The position numbers and the translations under genes are program-made. A stretch of 64,000 bases of DNA from Absidia repens (taxonomy: Eukaryota > Mucoromycota > Mucoromycetes > Mucorales > Cunninghamellaceae). The notes beneath the pieces were generated by a model, which saw only the letters and a list, made by a program, of their open reading frames with translations, had not been told where the DNA came from and did no database searches. The first letter of the stretch is position 1. Every line of letters begins with the position of its first letter. Below, piece by piece: positions 9,735 to 21,667 of the stretch. The stretch is taken from NCBI GenBank assembly GCA_002105175.1, contig MCGE01000032.1, forward strand, positions 310,001 through 374,000. The letters are read 5' to 3'.

Positions 9735-12700
9735 CTACATCATAGCACCGAACATCATAGTTGCTGCAGCGCCGGCAGCTGCTCCAGAGTCACCGCCACC
9801 GCCTGATTCACCACCTGCACCACCATTTGTACCGCCAGCACCGCCTGCTCTTGTATCGTCTTCATAATCCTCATCGTGATAAGGGCGTCGTTGATGTAAA
9901 CCTTCGCTTCTATCTCTATTCGAATTCAAGTGCGCTTGATCCAAGGGATGATGACGATCATTGACTCCATCGTTACCTTCACTGAAAGGTTGTGGTGGCA
10001 TAGAGTAACCAATACCAAGACGAATACATTCTTCCTTGAGCTCAAGCATAAAGTTGTTGTGACGAATCATTCGACCTGTAGGATCTTGCCAGTTTTCAGT
10101 GTGGCAGAAATAATAGCTGAGGTTAATTTTGTTCTGGTTTTCAAATGACACCACTGTAACACAGACACAATTGGGAACAAATAGCTTTGGGAACTGGTTG
10201 CAGAAATCGAACATGTGTTCACGAAGTTGATGAAGTTTCCAAGTAGGAGTGTTGAAATCGACATTGAGTGCTAATCCAGGGACAAAAACAGTAAATAGAT
10301 TCAGCGATCAGTTTTTCTCGTAATCCTAATTAAAATAATGATATAATCGGTAGTCACTTACGAACTGTTTCACCCATAGGACCTGTTCGACGAACGTTGA
10401 TGATGTAAAGTGTTGATAAAATTGCATTTTTGACGTAGACAACTGAGCCGTCCCATTTCCTTTCATCAGAAACAAAATATTAAATTAACTTCATGAAATG
10501 ACATAAATAGTGGACATTCACTTACAGAAAAGTAGTAACCAGCAGTCCGACGTTATCCACAGTGAAGTTGTCAACTCCAATGAATACACGATCTCCAGCA
10601 TCGAATGGGTGCTATAAAGAAACGAGAATTAATTTATAGCCGGTTGTTGGAGTGGTTTAACTTACTGTGACAAAAACAAAGATTATAGAATCGAAAGCTT
10701 CCTTGGCACTATTACCAAATACAAAACTGGCAGCAATGAAAGCACTCCACAGGGGCATTAACTCGGTACCAACATTGACACCAAACGCAGCACATACAAT
10801 AATCACCTAGAATTATTTTTGCAAAAAGAAAAACGAAGTTAATAATGCGAAGAAATCCCCCCCTTTTGTATAAAATATTACCCAAATAGCTGTGAAGATA
10901 ACTAGCAAGATGATATCCATTTTTCCAGTTGCTTGAGACAAGTCGCGCATAGAGCGAGCCAAATTTTTTCGTTCGCGATAAATCCGGATACAGCCTGAAC
11001 GCAATTCACGTTTACTGATATCACCATTGCCATCTACATCAAATAACCGAAACGCGGCAGCAGCAGCTTCTTGAGTACGGAAGTAAGGATACAGATCGGC
11101 TTCCACCATGTAATCTCGTGCAGGATCAGGGCCCATCAAATTATGGTAAATACGTTTAGCCAATGATTTTGCTTGCTGAGAAGTGCTTTGATTATTGATA
11201 GCACTGGCAGACACATGGTTGGAGGTGGATTTGATTTTCCTATATCCATCTTTCAATAGTTTTCCTGGAATTGCGGACGTGCTGTTTAAGAAGGTCGTAT
11301 TGGTATCCCTAGATATCATTCGTGGCCGGCGAGAACTGCTGCTTTGGTTAGAATTTTTTCGTGGTTGATCAGTTGAGCTACGATATTCGTCCATACTGCC
11401 GGTAGATCGAGTATGTTCAAGAGGTGGACGTGTGTCGGTCGTAGCAGTAGGATCAGGTAGGTTACTAGCAGAGTCTTGACTACTTTTGCGACTGTTCCCT
11501 GACCTTAGCTTTTTTGTTAGCTGAGTTAGTCGATACTTTGGAGGCGATGGTGAAGCAATAGTTGTAGCATCGTCAGATAGAGGCTGATGGTCGTCTTGGC
11601 TAAGATGTTTTTCGCCTTGTTTTTCTAAAGGTGGAATAGCTATGAGTGTATCGACATTTTGAGCGGGGAAGCGAACGTTATTGGTTGGTGCATTATCGTC
11701 AGGATTCGAGGTGTTCATGATAGATGCTGGGTGTGACTTCTTATTGTAATTATTGTTGTTTTCATCCATAGATTGAGATCGGCTGGTAATGTTTTTAGCT
11801 TTGCGGCGGATTTTACCCAATAAGAATTCTTGCGGTGTTTTTCGTTTCACTTTCTTCAATTTGTCTAATACTTTCAGCGCCTTATCATTGTCTTCAATAC
11901 GGCTGCCATATGCCTTCCTATAACACCAGATCAAATCGAATTACATCATATTAGTCGTTTAGTATCCTTCTAAATATCTTTCCTTTGTCCACTTACTTGT
12001 GAAAAGAGGTCACTAAAAGAAGATGAAGAAAAGAGAAGGTGCTACGTTAGACAAGAACAAATACCAAAGTAGGACGAGCTGACAACAAAATAACAAAAAC
12101 AGGTTCCTTACCAATCAGCTGCAAGAAGAATTTTTCAACAAATAATAGAATGGAAGCAAAAAAGGCACATTCCCAAATGCTATAAAACACATGGATATAT
12201 GGAGGTTGTGCTTTGAAAACATCGGTATCGCTTTGAGAGTTAGGGTTTCGAGGTAATGGAACGTGAACGGAGATGAAAGCCCAACTGCCCCATGCCCAAG
12301 CAGCAATAATAATTAATTTGATGAATGATCGCAAAGCCATGAAATACTAAATTAACACAAAGTCAACCGATTTTTAATACTGTGATCCAGATATACATGA
12401 TATATATACGAAAGAAATAAAATAAAATGCAAACTTACAGATAAGCGCATACGCAAAACTTCTGTTGACTGGGGACGAAGATAACCAAATAGTTTCTTGA
12501 TGGCCCATGGAACTAATTCTACGACGACTTGAGAGAGAAAACCAATACACCACATGAAGGCCAAAAAGGTAAACCAGACCTTCAGATTATAAGGAACCAT
12601 TGATATATCGTTGTCTGCATCAGGGCCTTTATAAATTACGAAAATAGCGACGTCAACAGCAATCAATATAAGGGCAAACAAGATAACACAGGTCCAAGCA

Positions 12701-13152
12701 ATATAGGAGGAGTTTTTGGAGAGACAAATGAAAAGGCTACTTTGAGCAATATTTTTGCCCTTTTTATCGTCTTCTTCTTCTTCGTCACGCCCAGCCCAAT
12801 CAAAATTTTCCCTTTTCTTTGGTTCGTCGTCTATTGCACCTTCTTCCCCAGACATAGGAAAATCAGGTGACATGACGAGGGCAGGTCCTGCTAGTGAAGA
12901 TAAAGGAATCGAAGCTGGTAGACCGTCTTCCAACAAAACTTCATCGTCGGTTGTATTCATGGCGCTGCTGTTGTTGGTAGTAGTGGCTTGCTGTTCATTT
13001 TCTTGATCGATATCAGTCCCTTGCTCAGGTTGCTCTAGTTGCTCAGGTTCAAGGTGTTGTTGCACTGTATCATCAGCTAGTTGTATTGTAGTAGACGGCT
13101 CATCGTCGGGGTTTCCTTCGTAACGAGGTATCTGGTTCCCCTTTTCATCCAT
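9735..13152 (-). CDS. EF-hand mechanosensitive ion channel (MscS family)
   Basis: A large membrane channel of the fungal Msy1/Msy2 type, which in fission yeast sits in the ER/nuclear envelope and limits calcium entry during hypo-osmotic shock. Eight exons (13152-12439, 12346-12112, 12012-11997, 11917-10882, 10806-10666, 10611-10526, 10459-10362, 10270-9735) encode 953 residues. Order: acidic low-complexity N-terminus; about four hydrophobic segments (residues ~155-330); a Ser/Thr-rich linker; a canonical EF-hand loop DVDGNGDISKRE (about residue 615); then the MscS pore helix and beta-domain (SAFIAASFVFGNSAKEAFD, FDAGDRVFIG). The tail is Gly/Ala-rich and disordered. Exon 3 is a 16-nt micro-exon. 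Function is inferred from the family; the domain call is strong. Confidence 0.92.
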
Positions 13153-13907
13153 AGCTCGAAGAAACAAAGAGAAGAACCAGAAAAAAGCTTTAGTACGTAA
13201 ATGAAATTGCTTTTAAACCGGCGGACTGACGGACTTTTTGCTGATTTAACAAAAAAAAAAAAATTGTTTCTGTGAAAAAAAAAAGAAACCCAGTCAATTC
13301 CATTTTAGGTTTAGTTTTAATTCTGCATTCATTATCAAAAGTCTTTCAAATATGTGATCCTAAAAAAAGGTTGCATTAGATTCTGAGGATTTAATGTTGA
13401 ATCTATGGATATATACTACACTAAGAGAAATATATACAATTGTAACAGTAAAAGGTCATGTTCAAGCTGTTTTCACAATAATATTTAAACAGTCAGGTAG
13501 ATGAGGTTCCTCAAATTGACTAAAGGGTCGATCTTTTTTTCAAATCACACTATACTAAATCTGGAGCTGCCGCCGGAATTACTACGACCAGTCAATTCTC
13601 ACACTTTTAGAGAAGATGTGTACTGATGCGCCAAACCCTTGGGAACTGCTATATTTGCAGCGATGTTTGTATTTTGCGCATCTATGATATATGTTTAGCG
13701 TGGATTTTTAAAACATGTAAAAAATCAGCATGGGAATGGATGCATACCTTTTTTTTTTTTTTTTTTTGTGTAAATATACTTGGGAAGGTGGATAAAAAGT
13801 CCGCGAATATATGACATCTACGATTGCCATAAATACAATAATTGTTTTATTTGTTAAAGGCGATATTGAACTCTTTGAAACATATTTCAGGGCTTTATTA
13901 CTGTAAT
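13153..13907. other. Intergenic, no supported feature
   Basis: Upstream of the MscS gene and downstream of the bZIP gene. It contains A/T runs (e.g. 13249-13263, 13748-13767) and short open frames without motifs. I see nothing conserved. Confidence 0.5.
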
Positions 13908-14983
13908 TCAATGGATCAAATCTGCAGGTTCATCTAATACATGATCACAAGACATCCGAACAATATCTTCCAAGTATTTTATCCTCTTCTTATATTCTTG
14001 TTCCTTTGCCAATAGGCTTTTCTTCTCTGATTCCACTAACGCGTTATTCAAGACCAATTGAGAGTTTTCCGCTTGTAGCTGTTGAATTTGGTGTTCCAAG
14101 TGTTCAATATGCATTAACTTTTTCATCCTCGATTTTCTGGCAGCGCTTGTGTTCTGTGGTGGGAAAAAAAAAAAGTCAAAAACATACTCAAATCAGCAAC
14201 AAATAGGTCAAAGAAAAGGCGAGAAGGAGGTATTGGTATTACCTTGCGCCGTTTAAGTGTGTCTTCATCTACCGTACCGTCTTCCGACGGTTCAGGTTCA
14301 GGAAGTCTTCGAATACCTCGTGGTTTTGGCAAAGGCTTAGAAGGGGTAGTGGGAAGAGCAGCATCATCGTGATGTAATTCTAAGGGAGGACGATCTTGGC
14401 CCCCTCCCCAAGAAATATTGAAGACCGAAGTATCTTCCGGTGGGGCAGATGATGAAGATGATCGTTGTATTGTGCTAGAATCTATTGAGCTAGATGTAGG
14501 GGTTACTGTTAAGGTTGTTGCTTCTGTTGGACCCTTTGGAGTCGACCATATAGGCGGAGGGGTTGAGCTCTCCGGCATGCTTAAAGTATCGACGTTGGTC
14601 CACAAAAAAGACGTCGTATTAGGTGATGGGGGGAATTCAGATGATGACGGCGAGATGTGGTTATCTACTACGCTGTCATTTTGAACATTGGTCTCTTGTT
14701 TGAGTGGAGGGAAAAACACTTGCGGAGGTGTACCATGTTGTTCGTTCATACTTAGTAGAAGTTGTATATCTTGAAGTATAGAAATAAGAGGGGATAAATG
14801 GTCGAAGGTTTTTTCAATAGGGTCTACCTTGATAATATCGAAAGGAAATATGGTATCAGTATGAGATAGTAGTAAAGCTAGAAGAAGAGAAGATGATACT
14901 GTATGGTATTGTTTTCTGTCCTCTTCAATCATTGGATAAAAAATTTTCAGGATGTTACTTAAAAGGAAGGTATGATTTAACAT
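13908..14983 (-). CDS. GCN4-like bZIP transcription factor
   Basis: Nuclear DNA-binding activator. Two exons (14983-14243, 14153-13908) give 328 residues. The splice joins LKRRK to NTSAARKSRMKKL, recreating the GCN4-type basic region (NxxAAxxSR) at about residues 243-260. It is followed by a leucine zipper with heptad leucines and a C-terminal coiled coil (HIEHLEHQIQQLQAEN, then LLAKEQEYKKRIKYL). The first 245 residues are Ser/Thr/Pro-rich and acidic, as expected of an activation domain. The start is uncertain: the ATG at 14983 lies only 150 bp past the stop of the upstream gene on the same strand, and an in-frame ATG at 14749 would remove a 78-residue hydrophobic segment. A role in amino-acid starvation response is inference from the GCN4 basic region. 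Confidence 0.85.
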
Positions 14984-15133
14984 TGATAAGTCAAATGCCT
15001 ATGATGTACGGCATGGTAGAAATTGAACAACAATAGAAAAAAACTTTAAGAAAAGTGGAAGACGAAGATCATCAAATCATTTTTATTGAACATATACTCT
15101 GCAAGAGCGAAGTTGGGGAGGTGGGAAGGCACT

Positions 15134-16655
15134 TCAGGCTCTTCCTTCACCGGAAATAACTAAACGGTAATGGGCTTTACCAGCCATCAAGTCCAAAACA
15201 CCTTGGTTAACTTGTTCAAGACTGTTACCTATCTTCTGAATCCAAGGACGAACGTTAGCCTCGCTAGCTAATTGTAGCATATCATGAAGATCATCATTAG
15301 AGCCAACATATGTACCAACTATACTAAGCTGGCGTTGTACAAGAGCAGCTGGTGGAATAGCAATAGGTTGCTCAGGGATATCTAAAAGAACAACATGGCC
15401 ACCAATATGCACTAAAGACATCAAATCGCCCCAGGAGGTAGATGGTCCAGAACCACACACAAAGAGCACATCGACTATTGAGCGAGATGGTAGGCCTTCT
15501 TGTAGGGAAATGAATTCATTGGCACCGAGCATTTTGACTTCTTCCGCCTTGGATTTCGAGCTGGAAATTGCCACAACCTTGTCGCATTTCTTAGCACGGC
15601 CCCATTGGAGCTATATAAAAGGAATTAATTGTTAGTTCATAGTATGTAGATATACATAAATATATGTATATACTTACCGCCAAATGGCCCAAACCACCTA
15701 AAAAAAACGAAGAGGAGCATTATTAAAATCTTTTTCAATGTCAAGATACTGTTGTTGTTAAGACTTTACCAATGCCGACAACTCCAATACTTTTCCCAGG
15801 ACCAATGTTCAACATTTTGAAGGGTGTGTACCTTTTATAAAAATAAAAAAAAATTAAGACCAGTATCATGGAGCATAAAGTTAAAAGAATGGCACTCACG
15901 TTGTGATCCCGGCGCACAATCTACGATGAAAAGTTTAATTGATGAAATAGCCCTTTTTTTTTTTTTTTTTTTTTGGTCTTACAAAGGAGCCCCTTCTTCA
16001 TCACTGATGTTATCAGGGATTTTAATTGCCCAAGTAGCTTGGACTCTTACTTTGTTAGTATAGCCCTAAAATTGAAATAAATTGACTGAGTATGACTTGA
16101 TGATTTCAGAATATAAATATGCTTACCCCAAAAGTTTGGAATCCCTTGTAATTGCCATTGTAAGTTGTCACTTTTTGGCTACAATATTGACTACGATTGC
16201 TCTTGCAAAGTTCACATGATCCGCAGCTTCTACAAACAGGCGAAACTCCCACACGGTCATTTAATTCTAGATGCGTTACTGCTTTTCCAACAGCACTAAT
16301 ACGACCTATAAATTCATGGCCGGGAATAATGGGATACGTGGCACGCTTCCAGCCCTGGAGAAGAAGAAAAAAATTCTTAGTTATATTACCTGTAACTATT
16401 TTGAAAGCTTACGTTAGTTAGTTGATGTATGTCCGAACCACAGCTAAATATAAAAAAAAAAATTGAATTACGTGAGTGAGGTTGCAGAGCTATTTTTTTT
16501 TTATTGGTTTACATTCCACAAGCAGACACTGTTATTTCAACTTCATCTTCATCTAGTGCTCTTGGTTGAAAAGAGTGCTGTTGGAGGTGTGTTTCTGGTT
16601 TATCACGCTGATATGGTTCGAAGGCAGCATATCCTACAAAATTTTCTGCTGCCAT
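15134..16655 (-). CDS. Zinc-dependent alcohol dehydrogenase (MDR, CAD/ADH6-like)
   Basis: Medium-chain dehydrogenase/reductase that interconverts alcohols and aldehydes with NAD(P)H in the cytosol. Eight exons (16655-16513, 16443-16413, 16354-16127, 16065-15983, 15920-15900, 15831-15770, 15697-15678, 15610-15134) encode 354 residues. The catalytic zinc ligands are Cys49 (CGICGSD), His71 (PGHE) and Cys164 (LLCAG). The structural zinc site is Cys102, Cys105, Cys108 and Cys116. The Rossmann glycine motif is GIGGLGHLA (about 182-190). The overall pattern fits the cinnamyl-alcohol/ADH6-ADH7 subgroup, usually NADP-dependent. Two exons are only 20-21 nt. Substrate cannot be read from the sequence. 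Confidence 0.92.
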
Positions 16656-17244
16656 TTTTTTTTTACAGAAGTGGGGAAAAATGGGGATGTGTTATGTTTT
16701 CGTTTCAAATTTATACTATCAACTTGGTGGTGGTACAATCATTCGGCGCTTCAAACAGGCCAGTACATCTGGTATACTGTATGTACATATTGTATACAAG
16801 ATAAACCACTTGACTTCCATTCATTATAGCCTTATCTTTAGAAGTGATACAAAAAAGCTTGCCTTATAATCTTGAAGAATAAATACTAGGTAGATTTTGG
16901 CACCTTTTTCTGAAAGCGTGGGAGCTACGAAGGGTTACTTGATTCTTTTTTTTATTATGGTTAAGTATGATTTGCAGTACTGTATAGTACAGTACTGTAT
17001 TATGTATAACGAGTATGCTTCCAAGAAGTAATAGGAAGACAAACGGGAGTCATAGGCTTTTGATGAGGACGATTCAACAACACGAACTGATTTTAATTTC
17101 GGGACAGTCTATTGGCCCAAAAAACTTTAATTGAGTTCAACATTGAGACGGCGATAGGCTTTTTTTCAGGGAGACAAAAAGCCTTTTTTTTATTACCTTA
17201 CTTTGCCAAGTGTTCTATTCCTGTACTATTTATCATACTTGATC
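16656..17244. promoter_or_regulatory. Shared upstream region of divergent ADH and MNN1-like genes
   Basis: The 589 bp between the two start codons hold no gene. A partly palindromic TACTGTA/TACAGTA cluster (16977-17001) and T-runs are visible. It must contain both promoters, but I cannot assign specific elements. Confidence 0.45.
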
Positions 17245-19058
17245 ATGCTGTCATTGAAGCATCATCAAAAGTATAGAAGGATAGTTCCATTGGCTTTGCT
17301 TTTATTTTCTGTGGTTACTTTCTTTTTCCTTTACCAACATACTCGCAGCCAAAGGCTTAAAGATATCGAACTCTTAAACGAGCAACAGCAACAACAAGAG
17401 CAGGTGCAAAGACTTGAAAACGAACGACTAGAAAAAGAAAAACAAGACCGTCTACAGTTAATAGACAGTCGAATAACTGTTCACGAACCAGGTACGTAAG
17501 AAGGGGGAACACTGATAGTATGGTATGGTTTATTCATTGGATTTTTTTGATTATGTTATATCGTAGTTTTAAATCAGACAGATGAGAAATGGCAACAATT
17601 ACAACGCACACATGATATCGCTTTTCCATCGTTTCTGCCTCCATGGACAGGTAGTGAAAACAGTAAAAAAATAAACGTAATTTTTCCTTACAAAATTTAT
17701 TTCTTTTACTGTAGATTTAGATGACCAGTTGCTTCAAATGTCTCTTGGTGAAACCATTCGAGCCGATTTATTAACCATTGGCGAAACGATGATCGATTTC
17801 AAGCAAATGACAAGTCAACTTCGAGTCTTTAAAACGTTGTACCAATATTTTGATCCATTACGTGCGGCTGAAAAAGATTTTACAAACGATGACACGCATA
17901 AAGCATCATGGTCTCTGTATACTGACCTGGAACAACAATTGTATTCCTGGATCAAGCCATACTGGAAGGATGTTTTTGCCATAAACTCAATCAATTCCAC
18001 GGGGATCCCAGAAACCCAGCAAGAAAAGCGAGGGATAGTTATGTGTGTTGGTGATGATCAGTTTCACTTCGCCATACGTACCATACAAGCAATTCGTGAC
18101 ATATTCAAAAGCGATCTGCCTATTGAAATATTTGCTATTGATGATGATGACCTTTCATCTTCTAAACGTCAAGCTCTTGTAAAGAAATTCGATCATATTT
18201 CTGTTCACAATATTGTTGACAGAATAAACTCGGAAGGCACTGATTTCGGTGGCTGGTCGCTTAAACCGTTTGCCATTTTAGCCAGTCGGTTTGAGGAGGT
18301 GATTCTAATGGATGCTGATGTGTACTTTTTCCAATCGCCTAATACTTTATTTGATGACGCTGGCTATCAAGCAACAGGAACCTTGTTTTTCTATGACCGC
18401 ACTTTGTTTGGAGATTGGACACTTGGGCGACACTGGTTGGAATCCTTTTTACCTTCTACAAGCTCTTTGGTGCCAACACTTCGCTGGTGGAAATATCAAT
18501 CAGCACATGAGCAAGAATCTGGCGTAGTTGTTATAAATAAAAGACGATCATTGATGGGCCTTCTAGCAACCTGCAAAATAAATGCGAAACGAGAAAGAAA
18601 CGAAGTTTCTTATAAGCATATCCATGGCGACAAAGAGGTAAAGAAAAGATATTCAATTGAAAGAGCTATATTTTGATTTTCTTTTTATTACTATAAAGAC
18701 ATTTTGGATTGGGTACGAAATGGTGCAAACCCCCTATGCGTTTGTGAAAACTCATGGTGGGGTGCTTGGTGGTTTGGGAGATGGTGGTGACCCAGCACGC
18801 GTTTGTGGCAACATTCTACATCTTGATGCCAAGCAAAAGCCATATTGGTGGAATGGCGGACTTTTACGTGACAAAAATAAATGGCCTGATCGTTATTTGT
18901 TATTCACTCATTACGCCCAAGGCGAAAACTGGGACTTTGAAACATCTTGCATAAAAGAAACGAATCAGATCTACGAATTTAGTAACAAAGATAAAGAAAC
19001 GGCACGTTTGTTTATGAAATATGACAAAGAATTGAAGAAGTTCGATGATATCCAATAA
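17245..19058 (+). CDS. MNN1-family alpha-mannosyltransferase (GT71)
   Basis: A Golgi type II glycosyltransferase that adds alpha-linked mannose to N- or O-glycans. Four exons (17245-17491, 17567-17650, 17715-18637, 18699-19058) encode 537 residues. A short cytoplasmic tail precedes one transmembrane anchor (residues ~13-32, IVPLALLLFSVVTFFFLY), then a Gln/Glu-rich stem (residues ~45-75). The catalytic domain has the DXD metal/nucleotide-sugar motif in VILMDADVYFF and the downstream ESGVVVINK and GDKE blocks typical of MNN1/MNT proteins. The start at 17245 puts the anchor at the usual distance; upstream in-frame codons include no ATG. Linkage specificity cannot be deduced. Confidence 0.9.
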
Positions 19059-19689
19059 ATTTTTCATATTGCTTTTTTTTTTTCAATGGCGTTTTGTTTC
19101 TATTCTTTTTTTTTTTTTTAGTGCATATATAAATCTAAATTTCTAAATTCGGACAAAAATGAAGTATCTTAAAATAAAAATAAAATAATATATACCCATT
19201 GGACAAAAAGCAATTAAGCATTTGAGAGAATCTAACGATAAAAAGATGGCAAGCTATATTTTATTGGGATGTAGATATGAAAATATGACAAATGACACAA
19301 AGCCAACTTGTAAAAGGTTTCTTTAACACAACGTCAAAATGAAACCAATCTAATGGAGGTCCCTAATCATGAATCTAGGTCCCGATATATGGAGTTACAC
19401 CTAAATTCCCACGTTCCTCTAAATGTTCCATATGATAATAATTGGGCAACTCTCCCCTGATAATGTAGATTAATGTAGACTTTGTTTTTTTGTAGACTAA
19501 TAAAGTTTTATAAGGTAAATAATGTAGACTTTGGAGGATCAAGCTGTTTGCTAAAAAGGAAAATTAAATAAAGGAGTTAATTTAGAATAGGAACATGTCA
19601 ACAGCAGCAACGTAAATTTAATTTTAATTTTTTGTTTTTTGGCCCACAGGTTTTGGCTCACGAGTCACGGCCTTAAAAACAATTAAAAA

Positions 19690-20350
19690 CCCGCCCACGT
19701 GTGGATTTCTTTTTTTATTTATTCCAACTTTTTATCGGCTCCTACCTTTCTTTTTTCTTCATCATTCAACTTCTATGAGGTTATATTGGACTTAGATCAG
19801 TGTCAGGACTTGTTTAGAAGGGGTTTCAGTTCAGGGATTACAAGATGCATGGGGAAACTCTTTCATTTTGGATCTAGGATTTGGAACCACCATTAGTTGG
19901 CTTTTGGAGCCTCCATTAGCTTGGTTTAGTGTTAGTTCGTCTATAGTTTGTATCTATATCTGAATAAAATATGTCTCTTTTAACCTGCTTTAATGAAAAT
20001 TTTCCCGTTAGTCTGTCTCATATTTTGTACAAGAGATTCCTTTTTATCATCATGTCGATTTAGATTGGTGTCGACCAATGTTACGTTTCAATACAGTAAA
20101 AGATATTCCTTTAGTATTTCTCACTTCCTTTACGGTACATTAGCCCCCGTTTTACAATAGACCTTTTAGATTAGTGTTGACTATTTACAATAAACCTTTT
20201 AGATTAGTGTTGACTATTTTCCAGATTTCCCATTAGACTCCCTCATGATTTCCCCAGTAGATACTTACATTGATCCCCTGTTACAATAACCCCTCGCCTT
20301 TTTGGTATCTATAAAAATCCTTCAATAAAATATGCCTTTCTATTACCCAT
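19690..20350 (+). repeat. Dispersed repeat family R1, copy 2 (long)
   Basis: Starts with CCCGCCCACGTG (19690), a T-rich stretch, then the R1 core (19785-19981) with GGGATTACAAGATGCATGGG, CTTTCATTTTGGATC, TAGTTGGCTTTTGGAGCC and TGAATAAAATATGTCTC. It continues to about 20350 with a downstream segment shared with 44440-44760: TTTTGTACA, CCCTCATG, CAGTAGATACTT and a second AATAAAATAT. Inside it a ~31-bp direct duplication (20158-20219) repeats TTTTAGATTAGTGTTGACTA. Confidence 0.75.
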
Positions 20351-21147
20351 CCTCTGAATCGTCGTAAAATAAACAATGTTGCTATTGCAGCTATTTTTGA
20401 GTATGCTCTCTAATCCATCCACAATGACTACTTCTTACCCCCCCCCATTCTCCCTCCCAAAACCGGTTGGTAGCTTTTGATCGCTTACTTTCAAATATAG
20501 CTATATATCTGCTCGGCCCATCATATAAATAAATTTCGGTCTTTTTGGACGTGTAATCTTCAATATAAAGCAAATTTGGGCTACTTTCTAGCTTATCTAT
20601 GATGATTTGCTTAAGACTTGGCGACTAGTTGTCACTCCTCAGTCATTTTCTATGAAAAGTGGCTGTATCCTCGTTCTACCATTCATATCAATCAACCCAG
20701 ACGGCGCTGGCAACGCAACCTCCTCTAGACTGAACATACTGCATAGAACTGGCTCATTTTTCTTCTCCTGCTTTTTTTTTTTTTTCTATAACGATTTTAT
20801 GGAATACTGTTTTCTGCGGTGCAAACGACAATCAACGCCATAGCCTTTAACTATAATCAAAACACAATATACACACCACCAAGACATAGCTCATATAACA
20901 TAAATTTAATTTTGCGTGCAATAAGTTAAATCTATTCAATTCATCCATCTATTTCTTAATTTCAGCTTAACGCTTGCAAAATTAAAAGATTTACGCCAGT
21001 TTGATGTATATCGGAGTATAAATATTCCAATCACTTTTTTCTCTTCATGCAAAATATCACAATTTCCAAAACGATCATTTGATGCAATAAATAAACTTTT
21101 TATTGAAGATAATATAATATAAGATGAGAGACTATGTATTTGATTTT
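20351..21147. other. Intergenic, no supported gene
   Basis: A plus-strand open frame (20607-20843) has no recognisable domain. The A/T-rich DNA near 21080-21120 is the probable 3' end of the YTM1-like gene transcribed from the other side. Confidence 0.45.
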
Positions 21148-21636
21148 CTAAAATGCTTTTGCTTGGAATAACCCGAGTTTTTTATCTTCCCCACCACTAA
21201 TGATACGATCACCACACCAGTCAACGGCCAGCACTTTGGGATGATCTTGTTCTTCTAACGTATATACAGGTCCCTTGCTGCGAATATCCCAAATACGAAT
21301 AGAGCCATCATATGATCCGGAACATAAGCTATATGGGGAATGTGGCGCCCATGATACAGATGAAACCCATCCTTTGTGTCCTCTTAATGCCAATTTCACA
21401 TTAACGCCATCTATATACGGAGATATATATTGTTATTCATGCTTCTATAAGTCACATATAATATGTAATATTAAGTTACCTTCAGAGCGAGGATCCCATA
21501 AACGAACCAAATTATCGGTATGACCTGTAGCAATCAACCGAGCGTCGCCTGAGTAGTCTACATCCAACACAACCTTTTCGCAATTCTATATCAAACGAAC
21601 ATTTAAGCAATAATTAGTTTTTCGATCTTTGCTTAC

Positions 21637-21667
<31 letters not shown>

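Noticed and set aside
12755..13006. Plus open frame opposite the MscS N-terminus
   Set aside because: Mirror of the acidic low-complexity coding sequence; no independent evidence.
19690..19981. R1 as a tRNA-derived SINE
   Set aside because: I could not find convincing RNA polymerase III A and B boxes, so the class is left open.
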